Source of the DNA: an uncultured bacterium
GTDB taxonomy: Bacteria > Armatimonadota > HRBIN16
NCBI GenBank assembly: GCA_938027655.1
Contig: CALJAP010000205.1
Span: 1-36,874 of the forward strand
Direction of reading: 5' to 3'
Length of the DNA stretch: 36,874 nucleotides
A program made the translations under genes and the position numbers. The notes under the pieces were generated by a model, which saw only the letters and a list, made by a program, of their open reading frames with translations, ran no database searches and was not told the DNA's origin. This document shows positions 16,725-24,074 of the stretch, one piece after another (position 1 is the stretch's first letter; each line of letters opens with the position of its first letter).

Positions 16725-17855
16725 CTACTGAGTCACCTCGGGGGCTCTCCCGATGGTTATCGACAGGCTCACTTCCTTGCCGTTCCTCCAAACGGTCACC
16801 TCTACGCGGTCACCCGGCTTTCTGCTCATAATTTCTTCCAGCAGCTCCTGTGTGGAGTGAATCGGGCGATTCCCAAAACGACGGATTACATCGTCCGCCC
16901 GCAGCCCTGCTTTGTCTGCAGGACTGTCCGGCACCACTTCATTGACAGCCACGCCGTTCAGGTCGGGTAACCGCACACGCTTCATCAGCGAGGGGCGCAC
17001 TGCGTCGAAATAGACGCCAATCCACGGTCTTGCCCGCTTGACCGTCCCGCCCTGCACGAGAATGTCACGCACCACCTTCTTGACGTGGTTGATAGGGATG
17101 GCAAAACCGATGCCTATCGAGCCCCCTCCCGGCGGCGCAGCGATAGCGGTGTTGATTCCTATCAGCTGTCCATGAATATTTGCCAGAGCACCCCCGGAGT
17201 TGCCCTGGTTGATGGCGGCATCGGTCTGGATAGCCACCTCCAGATACCGCCCCTCCTCTACCACCAGCTTGCGCCGGTTCAACGCACTGATGACGCCAAC
17301 GGTGACGGTACTGCCCAATCCGAGCGGATTCCCTACGGCGATTGCCCAGTCACCCACGCGCAGTTTGTCGGAATCGCCCAGCTCGGCGGTAGGCAAGCCG
17401 CGAGCGTCTACTTTGATGACGGCGATGTCGGACTGTTCGTCTGCCCCCACAGGCTTTCCCAGAAAGCGTCTGCCGTCCGCCAGCGATACCACAATCTCAT
17501 CCGCGCCACGCACCACATGGTGGTTGGTGATGATGTATCCGTCGGGACTGATGATAACACCTGAGCCGGAGCCACGCATCGCTTCCTGCTGACCGAAGAA
17601 GTCTTCCAGTCTTAGCGAACGGCGCGGGCGCATGAACGTGTCGATGTTGACCACGGCAGGCTCGATGCGCGCACTGGCGTTAGCCACTGCCTCTGCGCCG
17701 GGCACACTGCCCACCGGTCTGGCGGGCGCATCCAGCGTAGCCAGCACCAGCTGTCTGGATGGGGACGGCGGCTGGTATCCCATCCAGCGCAGGATAAGCG
17801 CACACGCGGCAAAGCCAAACACGAACGCGATGACCGTGCTCCAGGGTTTGGACAT
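16725..17855 (-). CDS. HtrA/DegP-like trypsin-type serine protease with PDZ domain
   Basis: This 376-residue protein is an envelope quality-control protease of the HtrA (S1C) family. An N-terminal membrane anchor or uncleaved signal (about residues 7-25) is followed by a short linker. The protease domain carries the full triad: His113 (ITNHHVVRG), Asp143 (QSDIAVIKVD) and Ser220 (INQGNSGGAL). One PDZ domain covers about 275-370 (PWIGVYFD, GVAVNEVVPDSPADKAGLRADDVI), against two in DegP, so the layout is like DegS or HtrA-type proteins. The gene begins 6 bases after the ribH stop. With PspA and LptF in the window it adds to the envelope-maintenance set. Confidence 0.95.
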   Translation of the reverse strand: MSKPWSTVIAFVFGFAACALILRWMGYQPPSPSRQLVLATLDAPARPVGSVPGAEAVANASARIEPAVVNIDTFMRPRRSLRLEDFFGQQEAMRGSGSGVIISPDGYIITNHHVVRGADEIVVSLADGRRFLGKPVGADEQSDIAVIKVDARGLPTAELGDSDKLRVGDWAIAVGNPLGLGSTVTVGVISALNRRKLVVEEGRYLEVAIQTDAAINQGNSGGALANIHGQLIGINTAIAAPPGGGSIGIGFAIPINHVKKVVRDILVQGGTVKRARPWIGVYFDAVRPSLMKRVRLPDLNGVAVNEVVPDSPADKAGLRADDVIRRFGNRPIHSTQELLEEIMSRKPGDRVEVTVWRNGKEVSLSITIGRAPEVTQ

Positions 17856-17861
17856 TTGCCC

Positions 17862-18344
17862 TCACCGCCTCACTTCCGGCAATTGGCGCATCAGGCTAAC
17901 CATCTCTATCGCGCTGATGGCGGCATCACCGCCTTTATTGCCAGCCTTAGTGCCTGCACGCTCTATTGCCTGTTCGATGTTATCGGTTGTCAGCACGCCG
18001 AAGGCGATGGGTACACCAGACTCCAGCATACTCTGCGCAATGCCCTTCGCTGCCTCCGCCGCGATGTATTCGAAGTGAGGGGTATCTCCGCGAATCACAC
18101 AGCCGAGGCAGATGACCGCGTCGTACTGCCCGCTGCGCGCAAGACGCGCCGCCACCAGCGGGATTTCCCACGAACCCGGCACCCAGGCGACCTCCACATC
18201 GCGCTCGGTGTCCACACCGTGCCGCGCCAGTACATCCAGCGCGCCTCCCAGTAATCTGGAGGTGATGAACTCGTTGAAACGGCTCACCACAATCGCAAAG
18301 CGAAACCCTGTGGCGACCAGCTGTCCTTCATACGTTTTGGGCAT
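17862..18344 (-). CDS. ribH: 6,7-dimethyl-8-ribityllumazine synthase
   Basis: This 160-residue protein is the lumazine synthase that condenses ribityl-aminouracil with dihydroxybutanone phosphate in riboflavin synthesis. Family motifs are present in order: [13 protein letters not shown] (about 16-28), [14 protein letters not shown] (about 53-66), [20 protein letters not shown] (about 79-98, with the catalytic His in TPHFEY) and [13 protein letters not shown] (about 115-127). The C-terminal basic end and the length are normal. It overlaps the 3' end of ribBA by 17 bases, so the two riboflavin genes are translationally coupled. The ribD and ribE genes are not in the window. Confidence 0.97.
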   Translation of the reverse strand: MPKTYEGQLVATGFRFAIVVSRFNEFITSRLLGGALDVLARHGVDTERDVEVAWVPGSWEIPLVAARLARSGQYDAVICLGCVIRGDTPHFEYIAAEAAKGIAQSMLESGVPIAFGVLTTDNIEQAIERAGTKAGNKGGDAAISAIEMVSLMRQLPEVRR

Positions 18345-19590
18345 GGCAAACAGTACCCTCCGGTTCCTCTTCCACTACCTGTCCGTCCTCTTCGGGCAGG
18401 ATATGTCCCAGCTTCTCCCGTTTGGCGCGCAGGTAGTGCTTGTTGTAAGGAGTGACGGTTCCCACAATCGGCACGATCTCCACAATCTTCAGACCATACG
18501 CCTCCAGTCCGATGCGTTTGGTGGGGTTGTTGGTCATCAGGCGTATCTGCTTGAGACCAAGGTCTGCCAGTATCTGCGCCCCGATGCCATAGTCACGCTC
18601 GTCAGCATGAAAGCCTAGCTCGATGTTGGCATCTACCGTGTCCAGCCCCTGGTCCTGCAGGGCGTAAGCCCGCAGTTTATTCAACAGACCGATACCGCGC
18701 CCCTCCTGCTGGATATACAGCAGCACACCGCGCCCCTCCTCGGCGATTTTGTGCAGGGCGATTTCGAGCTGGCTTCCGCAGTCACACCGCAACGACTCCA
18801 GCAGGTCACCCGTCAGGCAGCTGGAGTGCACCCGCACCAGCGTGGGTTTGCCGTCGGAAACATCCCCCATCACCAGCGCAACGTAGGGATTGGGGTCTAC
18901 CGTGCATTCGTAGGCGTGAACGGTGAAATTGCCGTAGCGAGTGGGCAGTTTGGCTACCGCCACTTTGTTCACTAGCTTCTCGTAGCGACGCCGATAGCGG
19001 ATGAGGTCTTCGATGGTCACCAGACACATATCGTACTGACGTGCCAGTTCGAGAAGCTGCGGCACGCGAGCCATCGTGCCGTCCTCGTTCATAATCTCGC
19101 AGATAACGCCTGCCGGGTACAGCTCGGCCAACCGCGCGAGGTCCACAGCGGCTTCGGTGTGTCCGGCGCGTCGCAGGACGCCACCATCCACAGCGCGGAG
19201 CGGGAACACATGCCCCGGCTTCTCGAAGTCCTCCGGGCGGGCGCGCGGGTCCACAAACAGGCGAACGGTCTGCGCCCTGTCGAAGGCGGAAATGCCCGTT
19301 GTGGTTCCGATTCGGGCGTCGATGGGTTCCATCATGGCGGTGCCATGTCTGGCGGTGTACCTGCTGGTGATAGGACCGATTCGCAGCTCGTCCAAACGTT
19401 GGCCGGTGGCGGCAAGACAAATCAATCCCCGACCATACTTCGCCATGAAGTTAATGGCTTCGGGGGTCACCTTTTCCGCCGCAATGACGAAGTCGCCCTC
19501 GTTCTCGCGGTCTTCGTCATCTACCACGATGATTATCTCCCCACGCTTCAGCCGTTCGAGAGCTTCCTCGATGGGGCAAAAGTCGCTCAT
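18328..19590 (-). CDS. ribBA: Bifunctional 3,4-dihydroxy-2-butanone-4-phosphate synthase / GTP cyclohydrolase II
   Basis: This 420-residue bifunctional enzyme supplies both precursors of riboflavin. The N-terminal half (about 1-205) is the DHBP synthase, with the acidic loop [11 protein letters not shown] near residues 24-34. The C-terminal half (about 210-400) is GTP cyclohydrolase II, with the zinc cysteines in [19 protein letters not shown] (about 255-273) and [20 protein letters not shown] (about 294-313). I chose ATG at 19590 because GGAGGG lies 5-10 bases upstream; an in-frame upstream start at 19608 lacks such a site. It is the first gene of the seven-gene minus-strand run. I looked for an FMN riboswitch in the 120 bases upstream and see none. 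Confidence 0.96.
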   Translation of the reverse strand: MSDFCPIEEALERLKRGEIIIVVDDEDRENEGDFVIAAEKVTPEAINFMAKYGRGLICLAATGQRLDELRIGPITSRYTARHGTAMMEPIDARIGTTTGISAFDRAQTVRLFVDPRARPEDFEKPGHVFPLRAVDGGVLRRAGHTEAAVDLARLAELYPAGVICEIMNEDGTMARVPQLLELARQYDMCLVTIEDLIRYRRRYEKLVNKVAVAKLPTRYGNFTVHAYECTVDPNPYVALVMGDVSDGKPTLVRVHSSCLTGDLLESLRCDCGSQLEIALHKIAEEGRGVLLYIQQEGRGIGLLNKLRAYALQDQGLDTVDANIELGFHADERDYGIGAQILADLGLKQIRLMTNNPTKRIGLEAYGLKIVEIVPIVGTVTPYNKHYLRAKREKLGHILPEEDGQVVEEEPEGTVCHAQNV

Positions 19591-19664
19591 AACTACCCTC
19601 CGGTGCAACCGGCTATGTTAATGATACCAGCACCTGTATCTTTCACGCAACCGTTGTTATGAAA

Positions 19665-19690
19665 ACGGGGCGCGACGGAGCGCGCCCCGT
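19665..19690 (-). terminator. Rho-independent terminator of the CydA-like operon
   Basis: Ten perfect base pairs (ACGGGGCGCG 19665-19674 with CGCGCCCCGT 19681-19690) enclose a six-base loop. On the minus strand the stem lies 20 bases after the stop at 19711 and is followed by TTTTCAT. It separates the oxidase-like pair from ribBA. Confidence 0.85.
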
Positions 19691-19710
19691 GCTTGTCACA
19701 GATTTTTGTG

Positions 19711-20799
19711 CTACGCGGTTGTGCTTTGCTGAGGCTGGCTCGCCCGGAAGAACTGCCATACCATCCAGCCGACCACTGCCAGCCCTATCACCAGCAGCAC
19801 CGCAAAGATGACAAACATCGCCCACTGGGGATTTACCGGCAGGGTGTTTACGTTCAGGTGCTCCCCCAGGAGCATCTGTCGAACGCGATGGCGCGTCACC
19901 GCCATCAACGTGACGGTCAGCGCAACCAGAACGGTCGCTCCTATCGCGCTGCGCTGTGCCGCCAGCAGGGCCAACACCGCCAGCACAACTCCCGCCCAAA
20001 GCACGACGGTATCCACCATGTTCATCCCCAGGAAGTTCATCATCACCCCCTGCGGCAGCTTCACCAGGAACCACAGCCCAACGGCGAACTGCAGCACCGT
20101 CGCGCCGACGAACCAACGCAAGCCGTAGCGCGTCGCTTCCGCAGACCACTCCGCATCGGTCTTCCGGTAGCCTGCTGCCAGTAGCAGGATACCCAACCCC
20201 GTCACCGCAAACGCGGCCACAACGAAGTGCAGGTAACGCGGGATAAGCGTCGGCTCCGACCAGTTCAGATTCAAGCCCGATGCGCTGGCAGCGTACATCT
20301 CCGCCCATTTAGCCGGAGAGATGCTCAGGGTGGCGTTGTGGGTAAACAGCAGACCGACGGCGAGAATGAACAGCGCGCTAATCCACGCGACCACGCCTGC
20401 CTTCGCACCAAGCCACTCCGGGCGGAACTGCACCAGATACAGCCCGTAGTACGCCAGCAACACCAGCAGTATCACCGACAGCCAGAACCATGCCATCAGC
20501 ACCGAGGCGGTGTAGAAGGCTTGACCGTACAGCACCTGCACAAACAGCAGAGGTGCAATACCGAGCGTGATGGTCAACGACATGGTAACCGGCAACGCTC
20601 TGGACAGACGCTGGCTGAGCTTCGCGCAGAACTCGCTGTGCTTCGCGCGCCAAGTACTCAGCGCCAGCACCACACTACCCCCCAGTAGCAGGTTCATCGC
20701 CAGCACGTGCAGGATAAACGTGAACACCAGCAGTATCTGCAGTAACCACGCAGGAGCAGGCAGCCCTGCCGGGTCAGGTGGGGGAACCACAACTGGCAT
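19711..20799 (-). CDS. CydA-like membrane subunit (second, divergent copy)
   Basis: This 362-residue protein has about nine membrane helices and no soluble domain. Its N-terminal helix has L-H31 with G40 nine residues on (ILHVLAMNLLLGG), the spacing of the haem b595 ligand helix in CydA. PRYLH191FVVAAFAVTG matches the CydA helix carrying the low-spin haem b558 His ligand (H186 in E. coli). The helix corresponding to the CydA Glu-rich helix 3 (about 100-121) keeps YYGLYL but has lost both glutamates. No quinol-binding Q-loop is seen between helices. The gene follows the cytochrome c-containing partner by 18 bases with a strong GGAGGTGG site. I read it as a degenerate CydA paralogue forming a heterodimer with that partner. 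It does not look like CydB or cytochrome c oxidase, but this rests on alignment by eye. Confidence 0.6.
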   Translation of the reverse strand: MPVVVPPPDPAGLPAPAWLLQILLVFTFILHVLAMNLLLGGSVVLALSTWRAKHSEFCAKLSQRLSRALPVTMSLTITLGIAPLLFVQVLYGQAFYTASVLMAWFWLSVILLVLLAYYGLYLVQFRPEWLGAKAGVVAWISALFILAVGLLFTHNATLSISPAKWAEMYAASASGLNLNWSEPTLIPRYLHFVVAAFAVTGLGILLLAAGYRKTDAEWSAEATRYGLRWFVGATVLQFAVGLWFLVKLPQGVMMNFLGMNMVDTVVLWAGVVLAVLALLAAQRSAIGATVLVALTVTLMAVTRHRVRQMLLGEHLNVNTLPVNPQWAMFVIFAVLLVIGLAVVGWMVWQFFRASQPQQSTTA

Positions 20800-20817
20800 T
20801 TGTTTCCACCTCCTTCC

Positions 20818-22122
20818 CTACGGACGCGCCGCGGTCTGCTGCGGCGCATTGTTGAGGCTGTAAAGCCACTCTACCAGCGCTGTGCGTTCCTCATCATTAC
20901 CCAGAAACGGCGGCATGTAGCCCTTCAGCTGGTCTAGTTTCTGTATCTGCATGTCCAGAAAGTCCCTCTCCCAGCCTTTCACCGCAAACTTGATGCCGTT
21001 GAAGCCGTTGACGGTATGGCACGATTGACAGGAAAAGCGAAATACCTTCTCGCCCATCACCAGCGGATTGTGCCTATCCTGCTCGGTCAATAGTGCCCAC
21101 TTCGCGGAGCCAAGCACTCCCTGTTCCCAGACCTTCTGTGTCTCTTCGGCACGTATCGCGTTGGAGTACATGTAGTTGTAGATGATGTAGGGCTTACGCA
21201 CCGCCTCGCGCACCCACTCGGTCACTCCGGTAGTCATCAGCCCCAGCGCGACGATGACAAACGCAAAGGTCACATGGAACCGCCGCGGGAACAGGAAGGG
21301 TCCTACAAGCGTGGCTAGGAAGACGAAGGCGGAAAAGATGATGCTGGCGGCGGCAAACAGGGTGACCACCGGCGCACCACCCATTGAAATCTCTCGCGCC
21401 TGGTCAGGGATACGCGAGATGTACCAGATACCGCCAATCGGGATGATGCTCATGCCCACCAACACCCATTTGGAAGCGTACTTTACCACCTTTTCGCGCA
21501 GCGCTTCATCCGCTTCCGCCGAGGCGGTGATAAGGGCATACAACCCCGCCAGTGCGATGGTAACCGCCGTGCGCACCACCAACGAGGGCAACATCGAGGG
21601 GTTGAAGAAAGCATCTATGATGGAACCTGTCTCCGTCCATCTACCAGTGGTCAACATAAAGGTCAGGATGCCGTTAATCATGAGCAGGCTCAACCACGCA
21701 CCCGCAAAGTAAATCCAGCCGACCGTCATGTGGGTTCGAGCATCCAGACGGTTCCAACCGTAGTAGTAGATGAACGCCGCCAGCAGCTCGATCACGAAGA
21801 ACACCCATTCGATCGCCCACGCCCATACGAAGATATGGATGAGCGCAGAGGTGGCTGACGGGTGCACCAAGCCAATGGCCCACCAGATACCGACCCCGCT
21901 GACCGCACCGAACACCAGCACCACCAGAATGAAGAAGGTGCTGTGGCGTTTGAGGTACTCCAGCAGCGCGCTGTCTCCCTCCTGACGTGCCTTGCGTTCG
22001 GTGAGCACGAGAAACAATCCCGCACCGATGGCGAAGTGTGAGACAAACACGTGCAGGATGGCGATGGTGCCGATGAGCATCCCACCACCGATCAGGGGAA
22101 TGTCCCAAAACGGGTACTCCAT
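20818..22122 (-). CDS. Cytochrome bd-type oxidase subunit I-like protein with C-terminal cytochrome c domain
   Basis: This 434-residue protein has about eight membrane helices that follow CydA. H24 with G33 nine residues on (ILHVFVSHFAIG) matches the haem b595 ligand helix. E112 plus YYYGWNRL matches the Glu-containing helix 3, and E306 in TEWVREAVRKPYIIY matches the conserved Glu before the GRQPW motif. The low-spin haem His helix has Arg184 where His is expected (VVRTAVTIALAG). The region that carries the quinol Q-loop is very short. Residues 355-425 form a cytochrome c domain with CQSCH (365-369) and a likely axial Met403 (GYMPPF). This suggests an oxygen-reducing or related complex fed by a c-type haem instead of directly by quinol. 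It is the first gene of a two-gene operon with GGAGGAGGTG upstream of the ATG. Confidence 0.75.
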   Translation of the reverse strand: MEYPFWDIPLIGGGMLIGTIAILHVFVSHFAIGAGLFLVLTERKARQEGDSALLEYLKRHSTFFILVVLVFGAVSGVGIWWAIGLVHPSATSALIHIFVWAWAIEWVFFVIELLAAFIYYYGWNRLDARTHMTVGWIYFAGAWLSLLMINGILTFMLTTGRWTETGSIIDAFFNPSMLPSLVVRTAVTIALAGLYALITASAEADEALREKVVKYASKWVLVGMSIIPIGGIWYISRIPDQAREISMGGAPVVTLFAAASIIFSAFVFLATLVGPFLFPRRFHVTFAFVIVALGLMTTGVTEWVREAVRKPYIIYNYMYSNAIRAEETQKVWEQGVLGSAKWALLTEQDRHNPLVMGEKVFRFSCQSCHTVNGFNGIKFAVKGWERDFLDMQIQKLDQLKGYMPPFLGNDEERTALVEWLYSLNNAPQQTAARP

Positions 22123-22154
22123 TCCTCACACCTCCTCCCCAATGAGATAAAAAT

Positions 22155-22197
22155 CGTAATCGTTATCATTATAACATCATCAATCCAAACAAGTCAA
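22155..22197 (-). promoter_or_regulatory. Near-consensus promoter overlapped by a Fur-box-like operator
   Basis: On the minus strand TTGACT (22192-22197) and TATAAT (22168-22173) are separated by 18 bases, five and six matches to consensus. The 19 bases from 22173 down to 22155 match the classic Fur box in 14 positions, with the left half (ATAATGATAA) exact. A bound repressor would cover the -10 box and start site. The leader to the ATG at 22122 is about 40 bases. The promoter reading is solid; the repressor could be Fur, PerR or Zur, or none. Confidence 0.65.
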
Positions 22198-22200
22198 TAG

Positions 22201-22547
22201 ATGGAATGTATTTTGCTGGATGGTCTTGTAGCATGGAATGTGAGAGGGAGGCTCCTGTCAAGCGGCTGCGGTTGTTTCCTCACAGTTGAAGTTGCTCCTT
22301 GTCAAACGAAGCCAGCCTGCACTGGCTGTGGAACTTTGTGGAGGGCGAGGCTCCCGCCGAGCCATAACTATTTTGCCGAGCAGGTCGCTGTGTTCGCAAA
22401 CGCCCCTGCGGTGTTTGATAAACCTCACCCCCGTGCCCGCTCCTGCGAGGAGAGGGGAGTCTCGCCGTGCCCCCTCCCTTCTCCAAAAACTACCCTCAAC
22501 AACCGAAAATAGAGAGTGCAAACGCTTTAGCGAGGTGACACACACGG
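22201..22547 (+). other. Gene-free spacer with GC-rich repeat fragments
   Basis: I see no convincing gene in these 347 bases. They contain GC-rich segments of a low-copy repeat also seen at 34800-34902: GGAGGGCGAGGCTCC (22340-22354) and a 24-base hairpin-forming unit (22306-22329). Further imperfect copies of the GAGG-GAGGCTCC theme occur near 22242-22255 and, in altered form, at 22448-22475. The end of the spacer holds the ribosome binding site for the small membrane gene at 22548. Confidence 0.6.
22306..22329 (+). repeat. Hairpin repeat unit, copy 1
   Basis: This 24-base unit differs at one position from the sequence at 34879-34902. Its centre forms a hairpin (AGCCAG 22310-22315 with CTGGCT 22322-22327). 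In both places it sits in an intergenic spacer near a GGAGGGCGAGGCTCC sequence, although the order of the two parts differs. It is probably a dispersed intergenic repeat of the genome. Confidence 0.6.
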
Positions 22548-22718
22548 ATGTGGGCTTTCTTTGCCTATCTCATCGCGGCAACCGCGTTCTATACGATACT
22601 GGTCATGATTGCACAGCCTGACCCATACGACTCGGAGGCATGGGAGATGCCGGACGATGTTGAGCTGCCCATTACCACCGCCGAAGAAGAAGCGGAAACC
22701 TACCGCAAGGCTGCCTAA
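22548..22718 (+). CDS. Small membrane protein, possibly CydX-like
   Basis: This 56-residue reading frame begins with ATG at 22548, with GAGGTG (22532-22537) 10 bases upstream. The product has one hydrophobic helix at its very N-terminus (MWAFFAYLIAATAFYTILVM) followed by a strongly acidic tail (DPYDSEAWEMPDDVEL, then EEEAE). Its stop codon (TAA, 22716-22718) overlaps the convergent stop of the MFS gene (22715-22717). The N-terminus starts MW-x-F and has an N-terminal single helix, as in CydX, the small subunit of cytochrome bd oxidase. It lies 425 bases from the CydA-like operon but on the opposite strand. The family link is speculative; that it is a real gene is supported by the ribosome binding site, membrane helix and clean acidic tail. 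Confidence 0.5.
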   Translation: MWAFFAYLIAATAFYTILVMIAQPDPYDSEAWEMPDDVELPITTAEEEAETYRKAA

Positions 22719-23965
22719 ACGCCGCGCCTCCGGTAAGCGCGCAGGGAGACCGCCTGCATGTACGCACCCAGCAACATCAGCGAAAGGCACACCACGAAGC
22801 TGAGATGGAAGCCAAGCGCACGTAGAATGGGCACCGCAACAAACGGCGCAATCGTGCCTCGCACGCCCAGTAACATGCTGTGCAACGCCTGATACTGTGC
22901 CTCTTTGCCCTCCTCCGACAGGGTAAGGATAACGTTCAAATAAGCCAGTTCGATGCCTGCCCCAGCAACACCCTGCGCCACTGCTGCGGGTATCAAATGC
23001 CACCATGCCTCGGAGAACAGATACACTATAGGCATCAGGCACTGGATGAGGATATTCACCAGCGCAGTCCATAACGCACCATGCCTGTCCATAAAGTGTC
23101 CCCAGTACGCGAAGGCAATCACTGAAGAGATGGAGGCGACGTTCGTTAGAGTGGCTACCTGGGTGTTCGTCACGTGCAGGCGGTCTACCTGATACAGCGG
23201 ATAGAGAGTGAACGCCACCAGATTGCCGAAGCCGTAAGTCATCACCGACGCAGCGAACCAGCGAAAGCCTCTATTCCGCTTCAGGATACCCACCGTCTGC
23301 AACCAGAAACCGAAGGCGGATACGCGCTCTTGCCTGGCAACCGGCGTAACAGACTCACGCACCGGCACGCGGCTGAAACACCATGCTCCCGCGATGCCGA
23401 TAACCGCCGCCGCAGAGAAAACCCATTTGAACGGCACTCCCGAGTCCAGCAAGTGCCCCGCGACGAAGGAGACGACAAGCAGCGCGCTGTACGCGCCCAT
23501 GCGCACCAGTCCCATCGCTCTGCCCCGCTCCTCGTCAGGGTAGATGTCCTTCATCAAGGAGGTGTAGGCGGGGCCCGAGATAGAGCCGATGACTTGCGCC
23601 ATGCCGATTAACAACACAAACTGCCACGCCTGGGTAACCAGAAACATCCCGAAGAACAAGGCGCGGGCAAACGTCCACGAGTACACACAGAAAGGCATTT
23701 TGGACCTGCCCACCATCTGCCTCGCCCACAGAGGAGCCAGCAGACTACCGATGAAGGGCGCAGCTGTGAGCAGGCTGATTTCAAGGCGACTGGCGTGCAG
23801 GTCGGCGCGGGCGATGCGCATCACGAAGGGGAAAATCGCCCCCATGTAGATGCCGCCCAGCAACCCCGCCAGAGCATCCCACCGGTACGCGGGAATGACA
23901 TGCGGAGAGAGTACCCGACCGACTATCCCCTCCCCGTTCAACTTTTCAGCCAACCGTGACAGCAT
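22715..23965 (-). CDS. Major facilitator superfamily transporter
   Basis: This 416-residue integral membrane protein has about 12 hydrophobic segments and the MFS pattern. There is a cytoplasmic loop 2-3 with APLWARQMVGRSKM (an A-motif variant, about 67-80), a loop 8-9 counterpart (GHFMDRHGALWTA, about 282-294), and a charged central loop containing VPVRESVTPVARQE (about 200-213). The substrate cannot be told. The reading frame stays open upstream, but the start is best placed at ATG 23965: the upstream extension has no membrane or conserved features, and it would cross the divergent sigma28 promoter and flgF. There is no clear ribosome binding site. A TG-extended TATAAT ends 9 bases before the ATG, so the mRNA may be nearly leaderless. 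Confidence 0.85.
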   Translation of the reverse strand: MLSRLAEKLNGEGIVGRVLSPHVIPAYRWDALAGLLGGIYMGAIFPFVMRIARADLHASRLEISLLTAAPFIGSLLAPLWARQMVGRSKMPFCVYSWTFARALFFGMFLVTQAWQFVLLIGMAQVIGSISGPAYTSLMKDIYPDEERGRAMGLVRMGAYSALLVVSFVAGHLLDSGVPFKWVFSAAAVIGIAGAWCFSRVPVRESVTPVARQERVSAFGFWLQTVGILKRNRGFRWFAASVMTYGFGNLVAFTLYPLYQVDRLHVTNTQVATLTNVASISSVIAFAYWGHFMDRHGALWTALVNILIQCLMPIVYLFSEAWWHLIPAAVAQGVAGAGIELAYLNVILTLSEEGKEAQYQALHSMLLGVRGTIAPFVAVPILRALGFHLSFVVCLSLMLLGAYMQAVSLRAYRRRGV

Positions 23966-23974
23966 TCCGGTTCC

Positions 23975-23983
23975 ATTATAACA
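23975..23983 (-). promoter_or_regulatory. Extended -10 promoter for the MFS gene
   Basis: On the minus strand TGTTATAAT (23975-23983) is a TG-extended perfect -10 box with no good -35 at the right distance. A start site 6-8 bases on would lie at about 23968, only a few bases before the chosen ATG at 23965. The box is 11 bases from the divergent sigma28 promoter. Confidence 0.45.
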
Positions 23984-23993
23984 CAGCCCCCCG

Positions 23994-24021
23994 TAAAGAA
24001 CCCTGCAACCCTTGCCGATAA
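23994..24021 (+). promoter_or_regulatory. FliA (sigma28) flagellar promoter
   Basis: TAAAG (23994-23998) and a perfect GCCGATAA (24014-24021) match the sigma28 consensus TAAA-N15-GCCGATAA, with 16 bases in place of 15 between TAAA and the -10 element. It lies 53 bases before the flgF ATG and no other gene intervenes. It is the likely main promoter of the eleven-gene flagellar unit. Confidence 0.85.
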
Positions 24022-24074
24022 TCCATACCGGTATCTCACACAGCACTTGAGATTTACAGGTGGAACAAGGCTCT

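Noticed and set aside
19591-19710. Possible FMN riboswitch before ribBA.
   Set aside because: The short upstream region holds only a terminator for the neighbouring operon and a ribosome binding site; none of the conserved RFN blocks is visible.
19711-20799. Reading the smaller membrane protein as CydB.
   Set aside because: It shows CydA-like His helices (H31 with Gly at +9, and RYLH191) and none of the features I associate with CydB.
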